Positions 8,195-17,524 of a stretch of 64,000 nt of DNA are shown piece after piece. Source of the DNA: Apibacter adventoris (GTDB taxonomy: Bacteria > Bacteroidota > Bacteroidia > Flavobacteriales > Weeksellaceae); the NCBI RefSeq assembly GCF_002964975.1, contig NZ_PSZM01000045.1, positions 144,752-208,751 on the forward strand, written 5' to 3'. The position numbers and the translations under genes were made by a program. Under the pieces are notes generated by a model. It had not been told where the DNA came from. It did no database searches and worked only from the letters and a program-made list of their open reading frames with translations. Numbering within the stretch: the first letter of the stretch is position 1; each line of letters opens with the position of its first letter.

Positions 8195-10519
8195 TTATTT
8201 TTTTATTCCATATTTAACGGTTCTTTCATCTCTTATAACTCCTTTCCAATTCAATCCGTAACCAAAATTATAGACATTTCCTTCACTATCTTGATGGCAT
8301 TCCATATCGAAAGGAACATCTTCTTTCTGTTCTTCCACAGTAGACATATTTGCTGGCATTTGTAAAGGTAAAAGCCCTGATGGCTCAAATTTTCCTGAAA
8401 TAATATCTAATATTGCTTGTTCGCCTATACCAAATCGACCTATAATACCTTCTACTTGATTTTCAAATTCATTAAATACCATGGGGCGATTAATATTTAC
8501 CACGACTATTACGGGTTTATCTCCCATTTGATTTTTAGTACTTAAAATTGTTGACAAATCTGAAGCATTGGAAACATTAACGGTTTTTCCTTTATATGAT
8601 CGATCTTTAATGGAAGGATCTATAACGGGATCTCCTGCAGCTATACTATGACTGCGAGCATCTATGGCTGTATAGCTATTATACTGTAAAGAAATGGGCA
8701 CATAACCGTTACCACCTCTTTTGCGGTCATTAATATCATATCCTCCTCCATCATTATTACTGTAAGGGCTCGATACGAAGACTATTGAAAAATCCGCTTT
8801 TTCAGGAAAATCAGTTACATTATAATATTTTTTAACCAATTCCAAGTCTATTGGATAGTCTAAGCTTGGTCTCGACCAATTTCCCCACCAATCTTTAGTT
8901 GAAGGATAGTAATTTTTTGGAATAAATACAGTTTTTCTTTTTTTTATAGGTAATACTTTTCCTTTATTTTTTAATAGTACTATAGATTTTATCTGTGCCT
9001 CATATCCCGCTTGCATAAATTCTGGATTTCCAACTATTTTAGCACTTTCTTGCGGATCTAAATATGGGTTTTCAAATAATCCTAACCGAAAAATATTTTT
9101 TAAAAGTCTAACTGCTGATTGTTCAAATCTTTTCCTCATATAAGATTTTCCATGTTCTTTAACACCCATTTTATAAGCTTTGAGTACAGGTTCTATAACA
9201 TTATTTCCTCCAAATTGATCCATACCTGCCATTAAAGCAATATAATGTCTTTCAGCTATGGTTTTATTCTCAACTCCCCAGGGTTTTCCCTGAAATTCAT
9301 CAGGAGTTTTACCTTCATTTGTAGTAATCATCCAATCTGTACATAAAACTCCATCATAACCAAATTTTTCTCTTAATAAATCATTAATAATATATTTATT
9401 AAATCCATTCGCATAGTTGCTCTTATCTTTAGATTGATTATAGGAAATTGTATAATATGGCATAACGGCTGACGCTTTAGAAGTTTTACCATCTAGTTTA
9501 AATGCTCCTTCAGTAAAAGGTCTTAAGTGCATATCAAAATTATTTCCCGGATAAACAGCAAATTTTCCAAAAGCCCAATGTGCATCTCTCCCCCCTTCTT
9601 CTGGACCTCCACTAGGCCAATGTTTAACCATAGCATTTACACTTTTATATCCCCATCCGTCAGAAATTTCATCTTTGCCTGTAGATGTTTGAAATCCATC
9701 AATATAAGCTCTTGCCATATCGGCTGATAATTCGGGACTTTCGCCGAACGTCATATAAATCCTATACCATCGTGGTTCTGTACCTAAATCTATTTGGGGG
9801 GACAATGCAGTCGTTATTCCTAAAGCTCGATATTCTTGTGATGCTATATTACCAAACTTACGTATAAGAGATGGATCAAACGTAGCAGCAAGTCCTAAAC
9901 CATCGGGCCAAATGGAAATTTCGCCTCCTGAACCTGCATTAAATTCTGTTTTTGTATTACCTGTAGCTTGTCCGGAATTTCTGGGATCTGAACTTGTATT
10001 TCCAGGAATACCTAAACCTATTCCTTCAACAAAAGCCTGCATTTGATTATTCCAGCGTGCAGCAATTTCCGGACTTTGTACTGAGGTTATTAAAATATGT
10101 CTTAAATTATCTTTCTTTAAAAAAATTTTTTGTTCATCTGATAGTATCCATGGTTTTACTCCACTTTCTGTAAAAGGTTTTCCATTATATTTACCAGATC
10201 CGAATCCTTTATCATTTAAGGGAATCGCCTGATGTTTACTATAAAGCATTAATCCTGCAATTTGTTCAAGAGACATTTTTTGTGCTAAATCATTTGCTCT
10301 TTCATCTACTGATAGTCTCCAATCTTCATATTTATCTAGTTTTCCATTTTTATTAAGGTCTTTAAACTTCTTGCCTTCAATGGTCAAAATTTTTACTCCA
10401 GAAGTAGGAGAATATCCTAAAGTTACACCATTATCATTTTGAATTGTAACAAAATCAGTTTGTTGTGCATTAGCTTCGAAAATAATTAAAATTGCAATTG
10501 AGATTAAAATTTTTTTCAT
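8195..10519 (-). CDS. secreted glycoside hydrolase family 3 enzyme
   Basis: The 774-residue protein has a signal peptide of about 19 residues (IIFEANAQ) and should act in the periplasm or outside the cell. An EF-hand-like calcium loop, DLNKNGKLDKYED, is at about 54-66, as in many Bacteroidota GH3 proteins. The GH3 barrel follows, with KHWPSGGP at 299-306 and the nucleophile Asp at about 395 in DGVLCTDW. A second alpha/beta domain starts near 500. The family cleaves terminal beta-linked glucose, xylose or related sugars. The exact specificity cannot be assigned; the acid/base residue lies in the second domain and was not identified with certainty. It is the first gene of the minus-strand locus and is divergent from the Nudix-type regulator gene. 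Confidence 0.9.
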   Translation of the reverse strand: MKKILISIAILIIFEANAQQTDFVTIQNDNGVTLGYSPTSGVKILTIEGKKFKDLNKNGKLDKYEDWRLSVDERANDLAQKMSLEQIAGLMLYSKHQAIPLNDKGFGSGKYNGKPFTESGVKPWILSDEQKIFLKKDNLRHILITSVQSPEIAARWNNQMQAFVEGIGLGIPGNTSSDPRNSGQATGNTKTEFNAGSGGEISIWPDGLGLAATFDPSLIRKFGNIASQEYRALGITTALSPQIDLGTEPRWYRIYMTFGESPELSADMARAYIDGFQTSTGKDEISDGWGYKSVNAMVKHWPSGGPEEGGRDAHWAFGKFAVYPGNNFDMHLRPFTEGAFKLDGKTSKASAVMPYYTISYNQSKDKSNYANGFNKYIINDLLREKFGYDGVLCTDWMITTNEGKTPDEFQGKPWGVENKTIAERHYIALMAGMDQFGGNNVIEPVLKAYKMGVKEHGKSYMRKRFEQSAVRLLKNIFRLGLFENPYLDPQESAKIVGNPEFMQAGYEAQIKSIVLLKNKGKVLPIKKRKTVFIPKNYYPSTKDWWGNWSRPSLDYPIDLELVKKYYNVTDFPEKADFSIVFVSSPYSNNDGGGYDINDRKRGGNGYVPISLQYNSYTAIDARSHSIAAGDPVIDPSIKDRSYKGKTVNVSNASDLSTILSTKNQMGDKPVIVVVNINRPMVFNEFENQVEGIIGRFGIGEQAILDIISGKFEPSGLLPLQMPANMSTVEEQKEDVPFDMECHQDSEGNVYNFGYGLNWKGVIRDERTVKYGIKK

Positions 10520-11012
10520 AGATCAATATACTTAATTAGAAGTTTTTTTATTTATTATACACACATAAGCCCATATAGACACATATATGCGTCATATTGA
10601 CTCTAAAGATAATTTAAATTTTTTTGTTTGGCTATATTTATCCTAATTCAATTACAAACAAGTAAAAAAAACAATAATTAATGCATTGAAATTAAATAAT
10701 TTATATTAATAGGTTCTGACTAATATCATATAAAAAAATAGCTATTATTTAATAAGAAATCACAAAATTTAACAAAATCTACTCTTTAAACTTGTAACAA
10801 AAAAACACATAAACGTCATTTTACGTGCTATTGCATATTTTTTTATAACTAAACAGTATATATTATTTTAATTTTATATAATAATTATATTTAATAAAAT
10901 AATATTATGGAATTATTACAATTACATTATATTAATAAATATAAATAAAAAAAATAAGTATTTTTGTTGATAATATTCAATATTAAATTTATATTTTTTT
11001 TTAGAAAAAGTC
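10520..11012. promoter_or_regulatory. divergent control region between the GH3 gene and the Nudix-type regulator gene
   Basis: This 493-bp AT-rich spacer holds the promoters of two divergent genes. Two symmetric elements stand out. GACACATATATGCGTC (10578-10593) lies 59 bp upstream of the GH3 start. CACATAAA-N6-TTTACGTG (10806-10827) has arms matching at 7 of 8 positions and lies about 185 bp upstream of the regulator gene. Either could be an operator of the adjacent regulator; they are not copies of each other. Confidence 0.4.
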
Positions 11013-11738
11013 ATGAATCATTTTTTTGAAAGTAAACATTTACTTTTAAACTCTAAAGATAAATTTTTACCGAATATCTTACTAAACAATGTAATATTCG
11101 GTTATTATGAAGGAAAAATCAAAATCTTGCTTAAAAAATTAATGATTTATGATAAGTGGATGCTTCCAGAAGGTTTTATTTATAAAACTGAATCAGTTGA
11201 AGAAGCAGCTTACCGCGCTTTAAAAGAAAATATTGGAATAGACAATATTTTATTAACTCAGTTCCATGTTTTTGGAGAAATCAATAGACTTTATTCTAAA
11301 GTAGATAAAAATATATTAAATCAACGGTATGTAAGTATTGGCTATTATGCTTTTGTAAATTATTCAAAAGTTAAAATGTTTTGTAATGAAAAGGAAGAAA
11401 TACGGTGGTTTGATATAAATAAACTACCAAAATTATATGGAGATCATAACAAAATAATTAATACTGCAATTTTTGAAATATGTAAATATATAAATCATAT
11501 TCCTATTGGTTATGAATTACTTCCTGAAAAATTTACGATGAGTGAATTAAGACTTATTTATGAGGCATTTTTAGGAGAAAATTTAGACCGAAGAAATTTT
11601 CAAAGAAAAATGTTATCTATGGGATTTATTAATAAATTGAATGAAAAAAGTGAAAAAAGAGGAATAAAACCTACAATTTTGTACTCATTCAAGAAAGATA
11701 AATACATGAAATGTTTAATGCAATTTTTAAAATTATAA
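11013..11738 (+). CDS. Nudix-winged-helix transcriptional regulator (NrtR/AraR-like)
   Basis: This 241-residue protein has an N-terminal Nudix-like domain (about 20-150) and a C-terminal winged-helix domain (about 165-240, containing MSELRLIYEAFLGENLDRRNFQRKML), the layout of NrtR-type regulators. The Nudix box is degenerate: the G-x5-E start is present (GFIYKTE), but the catalytic REUxEE segment reads RALKEN, losing two glutamates. Such loss fits a ligand sensor rather than an active hydrolase. In Bacteroidota, members of this family (for example AraR) control sugar-use genes. It is divergent from the GH3-receptor-permease genes and upstream of a kinase-like ATPase, so it probably regulates this locus. 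The inducer is unknown. Confidence 0.8.
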   Translation: MNHFFESKHLLLNSKDKFLPNILLNNVIFGYYEGKIKILLKKLMIYDKWMLPEGFIYKTESVEEAAYRALKENIGIDNILLTQFHVFGEINRLYSKVDKNILNQRYVSIGYYAFVNYSKVKMFCNEKEEIRWFDINKLPKLYGDHNKIINTAIFEICKYINHIPIGYELLPEKFTMSELRLIYEAFLGENLDRRNFQRKMLSMGFINKLNEKSEKRGIKPTILYSFKKDKYMKCLMQFLKL

Positions 11739-11878
11739 TATTTAAACTTTATTATAAAAAATAACTTTTAATATTATATATAAAATAAAATTTTAAAATA
11801 TAAATCACATTTTTTTATTTTATTCCCAGTTATTATTTTGTATTTTTGAACTCATAACTAAATACAAAAAATAAAAAT

Positions 11879-12736
11879 ATGATTCTATTAGCAGATTCTG
11901 GAGCTACTAAAGCTGATTGGGTTGCAATTGATAGTCAGGGAAACCGTTTATTTTCTTCACAAACAAATGGTTTAAGTCCTGAGGCTATAGATAAAGAAGA
12001 AATGTTAAAACGGCTAAATGAACGTTTTGATATAGTTCAAAATAAAACAAAAGTTTCCAAAGTATTTTTTTATGGAGCTGGTTGTGGTACGGAAAATATG
12101 AAAAATATTGTACGCAGTACATTAAAAAAATTCTTTTCAAAAGCTGAAGAAATCATTGTGGAGGAAGATACTTATGGCGCTGTATATGCAACAACTCCTC
12201 CTAATAGTAAGGCTATCGTTTGTATATTAGGTACCGGTTCTAATTGTAGCTATTATGACGGCGAAAAGCTCAATCAAAAAGTTTTATCTTTGGGCTACCT
12301 TTTAATGGATGACTGTAGTGGAAATAAATTAGGGGCTGATTTAATACGTGCATATAATTTTAAAATACTTCCTGAAGAATTATCTAAAAAATTAGAGCAA
12401 GAATATAATATGGATGCTGACTACATTAAAGTTAATTTATATAAAAAACCAAATCCAAATGCCTATTTAGCTACATTTGCAAAATTTATCATAGAAAACA
12501 AAGATCATGAATTTATCCAAAAAATAGTCAATAAACAAATACAAACTTTTATTGATTATTATATTAAACAATATGATAATTGTAAAGAAGTTCCTATCAA
12601 TTTCAATGGCTCGATTGGTTTTTATCTTAAAGACGAATTAGAACAAAAACTTTCTGAAAATGATTTAAAAATAGGTATTGCACTTAGACGACCTATAGAT
12701 GGACTCATTGACTATATAATTAAATATAAGATATAA
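11879..12736 (+). CDS. BadF/BadG/BcrA/BcrD-type ATPase, N-acetylglucosamine kinase-like
   Basis: The 285-residue protein has the ASKHA (actin-like) ATPase fold. The phosphate-1 loop DSGATKADW is near residues 6-14, and a phosphate-2 loop LGTGSNC is near 118-124. A further glycine-containing segment, NFNGSIGFYL, lies near 241-250. Members of this family in Bacteroidota are annotated as GlcNAc kinase-like proteins. It would phosphorylate an imported sugar in the cytosol with ATP. Its place next to a sugar-locus regulator supports this, but it lies 140 bp downstream and may have its own promoter. Substrate identity is inferred only from the family. Confidence 0.75.
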   Translation: MILLADSGATKADWVAIDSQGNRLFSSQTNGLSPEAIDKEEMLKRLNERFDIVQNKTKVSKVFFYGAGCGTENMKNIVRSTLKKFFSKAEEIIVEEDTYGAVYATTPPNSKAIVCILGTGSNCSYYDGEKLNQKVLSLGYLLMDDCSGNKLGADLIRAYNFKILPEELSKKLEQEYNMDADYIKVNLYKKPNPNAYLATFAKFIIENKDHEFIQKIVNKQIQTFIDYYIKQYDNCKEVPINFNGSIGFYLKDELEQKLSENDLKIGIALRRPIDGLIDYIIKYKI

Positions 12737-12858
12737 ATTTATTTTTTATTAATTTTATGATCTTAAGTTATATTAAACATATAGCTTAAGGTCATTTTAT
12801 TTTTTATACTTCAATTATCAAATTAATATTTTAATTTTGTTAATATTAATTTTTGTGG

Positions 12859-13653
12859 ATGTCTAAAAGTATAATTATAACAGGCTCATCTTCTGGCGTA
12901 GGATTAGCTTTAGGTAATTTTTTTCAAGCAAAGGGATATTTAGTTTACGGTCTAAGCCGTTCTCTACCTAGTAATACCAATTTTAAAACTATAGTTACTG
13001 ACATTACTATAAAATCCGAAGTTAAAAAAGCAATTTGTCAAATTGAAAAAGAAACTGATTCTATTGATTTATTAATTAATAATGCAGCAAGGGGAATGGT
13101 TGGGGCTATTGAAGATGCTAGAGAAGAAGAAATAACAGATTTATTTAATCTAAATTTAATATCTGTTATAAATATGATTTCCGAAGTATTACCGATAATG
13201 AGAAAGAATAATACTGGGAAAATTATAAATATATCTTCAATTGGAAGCAAAATCGGATTGCCTTTCAGAGGAATATATTCTGCTTCTAAATCTTCTTTAG
13301 ATATTGTTACAGAAGCTTTGAGATATGAACTAAATAATACGAATATTCAAGCATGTACCGTAAATTTAGGTGATGTTAAAACAAATATTGCTGATAGTAG
13401 AATTAAAAGCAATGTCTCCACACCTTATGAAATTATATTTAAAAAAGTTTATGAAGGTATAAATCAAGATGTAAATAATGGCTTTGATCCTAAAATTTTA
13501 GCTCCTTTTTTAGAAAAATTATTAATTCAAAAATCTAAATTAAAACCTCATTATTATTTTGGTTCAAATATTCAAAAACTTTCTTTATTTATACAAAAAG
13601 TACTTCCTCAAAAATGGTTTGAAAAAATAATTACTAAATATTCCGGCATGTAA
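12859..13653 (+). CDS. short-chain dehydrogenase/reductase
   Basis: The protein has 264 residues from the ATG at 12859; an in-frame TTG at 12853 is less likely. The NAD(P)-binding motif TGSSSGVG is at 8-15, NNAA at 74-77, the active-site Ser in NISSIGS at about 124-130, and the catalytic pair Y140-x3-K144 in IYSASK. This is a complete classical SDR active site. A C-terminal extension beyond residue 190 is typical of SDRs acting on lipids or steroid-like substrates. The neighbours do not reveal the substrate. Confidence 0.9.
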   Translation: MSKSIIITGSSSGVGLALGNFFQAKGYLVYGLSRSLPSNTNFKTIVTDITIKSEVKKAICQIEKETDSIDLLINNAARGMVGAIEDAREEEITDLFNLNLISVINMISEVLPIMRKNNTGKIINISSIGSKIGLPFRGIYSASKSSLDIVTEALRYELNNTNIQACTVNLGDVKTNIADSRIKSNVSTPYEIIFKKVYEGINQDVNNGFDPKILAPFLEKLLIQKSKLKPHYYFGSNIQKLSLFIQKVLPQKWFEKIITKYSGM

Positions 13654-13833
13654 TTCTGTAATTATAACTTTTTATATAAAAAAGTTATTTCATTTAAATT
13701 TTAAACAAAATAAAATTATTACAATTAATTTATGAAAATAAATATTCTTTAAAACTTATAAGAACTCAATATTACTAGTTTTTGGCAAGATATCTATAAA
13801 AAGTCAAATACTATTTTATCTGGTTATAAAATA

Positions 13834-13863
13834 AAAAAACCTCACAATATTAGAGGTTTTTTT
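13834..13863. terminator. bidirectional terminator (AACCTC/GAGGTT stem)
   Basis: AACCTC (13838-13843) pairs with GAGGTT (13853-13858) around a 9-base loop. An A tract on one side and a T tract on the other allow termination of the SDR gene and of dps, which converge here. A weaker AT-rich hairpin just past the SDR stop (13664-13688) may also contribute. Confidence 0.75.
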
Positions 13864-13887
13864 AATATGAAATTATTTTACTTATTA

Positions 13888-14385
13888 TTATTTAGCTGTC
13901 GCGCGAAGCATCCATGCCATAGTTTCATGTTGCTCCATTACTCCTGTAAGAAAATCACTAGTTCCTTCATCTTTATATTTGTCTGCGATAGGAATTAACT
14001 CAGAACGTATAATACGAATAATGGTTTCGTGATCATCACATAATTCTAAAAGCATAGTTTTAGCATCTCCTACTTCTTCTCCGTCATGTTCTAATAGATC
14101 AGCAACAGCACTAAATTGTTTAAAAGAACCTAATGCATAATGTCCTAATTTTCTTATTCTTTCAGCTATATCATCAATGACCTCAGCTAATTCTTTATAT
14201 TGATCTTCAAATAAGGTATGCAATGATCTGAAATGTACTCCTTCAACATTCCAATGAAATTTTCTGGTTTTAGTATATAAAAAGTATTCATTAGCTAATA
14301 ACCTATTTAAATTATCGGAAACGAATTGCCTGTTTTCTTTACTTATTCCTATATTTACTTCACTATGTTTTATTTTGGTTGCCAT
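13888..14385 (-). CDS. dps: Dps family DNA-protection ferritin
   Basis: This 165-residue protein forms the Dps dodecamer that oxidises Fe2+ with peroxide, stores iron and protects DNA. The inter-subunit ferroxidase ligands are all visible with the family spacing: H44 (FHWN), H56 (LHTLF), E60, D71 and E75 (DDIAER). Helix 1 begins with NRLLANEYFLYTKTRKFHWN. The basic N-terminus (MATKIKH) could aid DNA contact. Position 60 is Glu where some relatives have Asp, a common change. It is followed upstream on the same strand by a second, divergent ferritin-like gene. Confidence 0.95.
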   Translation of the reverse strand: MATKIKHSEVNIGISKENRQFVSDNLNRLLANEYFLYTKTRKFHWNVEGVHFRSLHTLFEDQYKELAEVIDDIAERIRKLGHYALGSFKQFSAVADLLEHDGEEVGDAKTMLLELCDDHETIIRIIRSELIPIADKYKDEGTSDFLTGVMEQHETMAWMLRATAK

Positions 14386-14476
14386 ATTATTATATTTATT
14401 TTTAACAGTATTCGATTTATACTCTCATAAAACTCTTTAATATTAAATTATGAAGTATTTTAAATTGAAATAAAAA

Positions 14477-14890
14477 TTATTGTAATCTTTTTAGACGATA
14501 TAATAATTGTTGTATGGCTTCTTGATAATCATCAAAAATTGATAAGGAATAATCATCTGAAAAAAGTTCTCTTCCATCTTGCAATAACAAATAAAAATTT
14601 TCACAGTGTTTTACAATATCTTTAGGAGTTGAAGTTTGTTTAATAGTTATATCTATAGTGCCAAACTGAGCGTAAGATGTTTCTACTATACGATCAATAA
14701 TTCCAAGTACAGAATCTATTGCTTCATCTAATGCAATATGTGCTGCATAACTACCTTTTCCTGTTACATGCCAGTGATATAGTTTTAATGAACTATTATA
14801 AGAAAATAATTCTCCAAAAAACTTACCTAATTTTTTATTTTTTTCTAAATCATTATAGGTACTCTTTACTTCGTTTTGTTCTTTAATCAT
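14477..14890 (-). CDS. Dps-like ferritin-fold protein (DUF5856-like)
   Basis: This 137-residue protein would usually be called hypothetical. Its first helices carry H39 (YHWH), H51, D55, D66 and E70. The spacing (+12, +4, +11, +4) is exactly that of the ferroxidase ligands in the neighbouring Dps (H44, H56, E60, D71, E75). The overall similarity to Dps is low and the protein is shorter, lacking the last Dps helix extension. It probably binds iron or another metal in a four-helix bundle and may form its own cage or a small oligomer. It lies 91 bp upstream of dps on the same strand, so both may be transcribed together. The family assignment is from memory of Bacteroidota annotations; the ligand pattern is seen directly. 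Confidence 0.7.
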   Translation of the reverse strand: MIKEQNEVKSTYNDLEKNKKLGKFFGELFSYNSSLKLYHWHVTGKGSYAAHIALDEAIDSVLGIIDRIVETSYAQFGTIDITIKQTSTPKDIVKHCENFYLLLQDGRELFSDDYSLSIFDDYQEAIQQLLYRLKRLQ

Positions 14891-15058
14891 GACTTTTTTT
14901 TTAAATTGTTTATAATATACTTATAAATGAACAAATTTCATACCTAAAATAAAATAAAAAAATTATATTTAAATATAGACTTATAATTTTTAACTATAAC
15001 CTAAATTCATTTGATATTAAAATTATTATATGTATAAAGCTAAACTAAAATCTATTTA

Positions 15059-16711
15059 TTAATCTTTCATATCTTTATATGCGTTGATTAATCCGTTGGT
15101 AGAAGAATCATGTGATGATATATATTTTTCATCCATTAATTCAGGTAATACTTTATTAGCCAATTGTTTTCCTAATTCAACACCCCATTGATCAAAACTA
15201 AAAATATTCCAAATAACACCTTGTACAAATATTTTATGTTCATAAAGGGCAATTAATTCACCCAATAATTTAGGGGTCAATATTTTATATAAAAAAGAAT
15301 TAGTCGGGCGATTTCCTTCAAATATTTTATAGTTTTTTAATTTTTGGATTTCTTCTTCAGTCTTTCCTTGTTCTTTTAATTCAGCTATTACCTGTTCTTC
15401 ATTTTTTCCAAAAGCTAGAGCTTCAGTTTGTGCGAAAAAATTTGATATTAATTTAACATGATGATCTGAAACTTTATTTAATGTATTAGCCCCAGCAAAA
15501 AAATCGCAAGGAATCAATTTTTTTCCTTGATGTATTAATTGATAAAATGCATGTTGACCGTTAGTGCCGGGTTCTCCCCATATTATGGGACCTGTTTGAT
15601 AATTTACTTTTTGTCTATTTCTATCAATATATTTCCCATTAGATTCCATATCTCCTTGTTGGAAATAGGCAGCAAAACGGTGTAAATATTGCTCATAAGG
15701 AAGTAATGATACACTTTCTGCTCTAAAAAAATTATTGTACCAAATTCCTAATAATGCTAAAATTACCGGAATATTTTCCTTAAAATCTGAATGTCTAAAA
15801 TGTAAATCTGCTTCAAATCCTCCTTCTAATAATTGAGTAAAATTATCGTAGCCTATTCCTAAACAAATACTTAACCCAACTGCTGACCAAAGAGAATACC
15901 TGCCTCCTACCCAATCCCAAAACACGAACATATTTCTTTCATCTATTCCAAAATTTTTAACTGCTTCCTGATTTGTAGATAATGCAACAAAATGTTTAGC
16001 AACTTCTAATTCGGACTTAGCTGATTTTAAAAACCAATCTTTTGCTGTATGTGCATTAGTCATGGTTTCCTGAGTGGTAAAGGTTTTAGAGGCTACAATA
16101 AACAGTGTGGTTTCAGGATTAAGCTGCTTCAATGTTTCTACAATATGAGTTCCATCAATATTAGATACAAAATGAAGATTTAATCTGGTCTTATAATATT
16201 TTAAGCCCTCTACTACCATTAAAGGTCCTAAATCCGATCCACCAATTCCTATGTTAACTACATCTGTAATCTTTTTGCCAGAATATCCTTTCCATTGTCC
16301 TGAAATTACAGATTCGGAAAATTTTTCCATTTGAGCTAAAACTTTATTGATTTTTGGCATTACATCTTCCCCATCTACATATACTGGTGTATTTTTACGA
16401 TTTCTTAATGCTGTATGCAGAACTGCTCTGTTTTCTGTTTCATTGATTTTATCTCCCGTAAATAATTTTTCTATAGCATCTTTTACTTTGGTTTCTTCTG
16501 CTAGTTTTAATAATAAATCCAAAGTTTTATCTTCTATTCTGTTTTTGGAATAATCAAATACAATATCATTAAAGTGTATAGAATACTTTTTGAATCTTTG
16601 TGGGTCTTCTTTAAACCATTGTCGTAAATGTTTGTTTTGTATTTGTTTATAATGTTCTTCTAATAACTTCCATGCTTGAGTTTCAGTAGGATTAATTTTT
16701 GGTAATGACAT
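15059..16711 (-). CDS. pgi: glucose-6-phosphate isomerase
   Basis: This full-length, 550-residue cytosolic enzyme interconverts glucose 6-phosphate and fructose 6-phosphate. It shows the PGI signatures [12 protein letters not shown] (about 150-161), [14 protein letters not shown] (about 268-281), the catalytic Glu in GDMESNGK, the His in [13 protein letters not shown], and the C-terminal [10 protein letters not shown] with the catalytic Lys. It is of the long proteobacterial/eukaryotic type. It stands alone, with the neighbouring genes unrelated. As a central glycolytic step it would receive hexose phosphates produced from the sugar locus to the left. Confidence 0.97.
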   Translation of the reverse strand: MSLPKINPTETQAWKLLEEHYKQIQNKHLRQWFKEDPQRFKKYSIHFNDIVFDYSKNRIEDKTLDLLLKLAEETKVKDAIEKLFTGDKINETENRAVLHTALRNRKNTPVYVDGEDVMPKINKVLAQMEKFSESVISGQWKGYSGKKITDVVNIGIGGSDLGPLMVVEGLKYYKTRLNLHFVSNIDGTHIVETLKQLNPETTLFIVASKTFTTQETMTNAHTAKDWFLKSAKSELEVAKHFVALSTNQEAVKNFGIDERNMFVFWDWVGGRYSLWSAVGLSICLGIGYDNFTQLLEGGFEADLHFRHSDFKENIPVILALLGIWYNNFFRAESVSLLPYEQYLHRFAAYFQQGDMESNGKYIDRNRQKVNYQTGPIIWGEPGTNGQHAFYQLIHQGKKLIPCDFFAGANTLNKVSDHHVKLISNFFAQTEALAFGKNEEQVIAELKEQGKTEEEIQKLKNYKIFEGNRPTNSFLYKILTPKLLGELIALYEHKIFVQGVIWNIFSFDQWGVELGKQLANKVLPELMDEKYISSHDSSTNGLINAYKDMKD

Positions 16712-16770
16712 TTTTATTTTTTTTTAGCTAAACAAAGTTACTTATTTATCTTGTTTTATCAAATAAAAAA

Positions 16771-16797
16771 AACCTTTGAATTATCAAAGGTTTTTTT
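16771..16797 (-). terminator. rho-independent terminator
   Basis: AACCTTTGA (16771-16779) pairs with TCAAAGGTT (16784-16792) around a 4-base loop, with A and T tracts on both sides. It lies just past the stop of the minus-strand outer-membrane gene at 16820 and upstream of pgi. Confidence 0.8.
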
Positions 16798-16819
16798 CAA
16801 TATTTTAAATATTTGTTTT

Positions 16820-17467
16820 TTAAAAACTAAATTTTTTGGTAACTCCAACTTTGATGGATTTACCAAAATTAAAATCAAAATCTTTGGATTTAGAGTAGTT
16901 TTTATAATCACTTGCTATATTGGTTTTTGTATCATTCCATTCAACTCCTCCAAATGAAACATTTAATCCAAAATTGTTTTTAAAATTTATAAACAAAGCA
17001 GGAACAAAATCTATATAATATCCATATACTCTTTTTCTTTCAGATGGAGTATCAGAAGTTAACCCAGTAGAATAATCTCTTTCTGTAACATCCGATCTAG
17101 TTTGTTGATAACCTGCACCTAAATCTCCGTAAATTCCAAATGTTTCACTAAAGGGATGATAATAACGTACAAACCCTCCCACTTTTGTAGTGTAATCTTT
17201 AGTTTTATTTTTAACTGTAACTAATGAAGCATCTGTTGTTTTTTCTGAAGATTCACTATAGCTCAAGCTTGTTTTTGCTCCTACAAACCAATTATCAGCT
17301 ACTTCATAGGCTATAATAGGAGAAAAAGTATATTTATTGGCTTTATCATTATCAAAACCATTAACTCTTTTATAACTGAAATCTGTTCCCAAAAGAATAG
17401 AATTCTTCTGAGCATTAACAGACATCACCCCTAAAAGAGCAAAGGTTGCTAGTATTATTTTTTTCAT
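16820..17467 (-). CDS. small outer-membrane beta-barrel protein
   Basis: The protein has 215 residues with a signal peptide of about 19 residues (ALLGVMSVNAQ). Alternating aromatic and polar residues, with motifs such as VGGFVRYYHPFSETFGIYGDLGAGYQ and PALFINFKNNFGLNVSFGGVEW, mark an eight-stranded barrel of the OmpW/opacity type. It ends KVGVTKKFSF with a terminal Phe for BAM recognition. The next gene upstream encodes a clear paralogue with the same landmarks. Such proteins are usually abundant outer-membrane components; no specific ligand can be proposed. Confidence 0.8.
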   Translation of the reverse strand: MKKIILATFALLGVMSVNAQKNSILLGTDFSYKRVNGFDNDKANKYTFSPIIAYEVADNWFVGAKTSLSYSESSEKTTDASLVTVKNKTKDYTTKVGGFVRYYHPFSETFGIYGDLGAGYQQTRSDVTERDYSTGLTSDTPSERKRVYGYYIDFVPALFINFKNNFGLNVSFGGVEWNDTKTNIASDYKNYSKSKDFDFNFGKSIKVGVTKKFSF

Positions 17468-17524
17468 TGTAAATCTTTTTAATTAAAAATTTCGTTTAGA
17501 TTCTTTTGTTAATAAATTTTGATA

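Noticed and set aside
830..10519. Classical SusC/SusD polysaccharide utilisation locus
   Set aside because: No SusD-like lipoprotein gene is present, and the two receptors lack the SusC N-terminal extension.
13757..13771. TGGCAAGATATCTAT as another -24/-12 promoter
   Set aside because: No TTG at the required spacing and no downstream gene on that strand before the convergent terminator.
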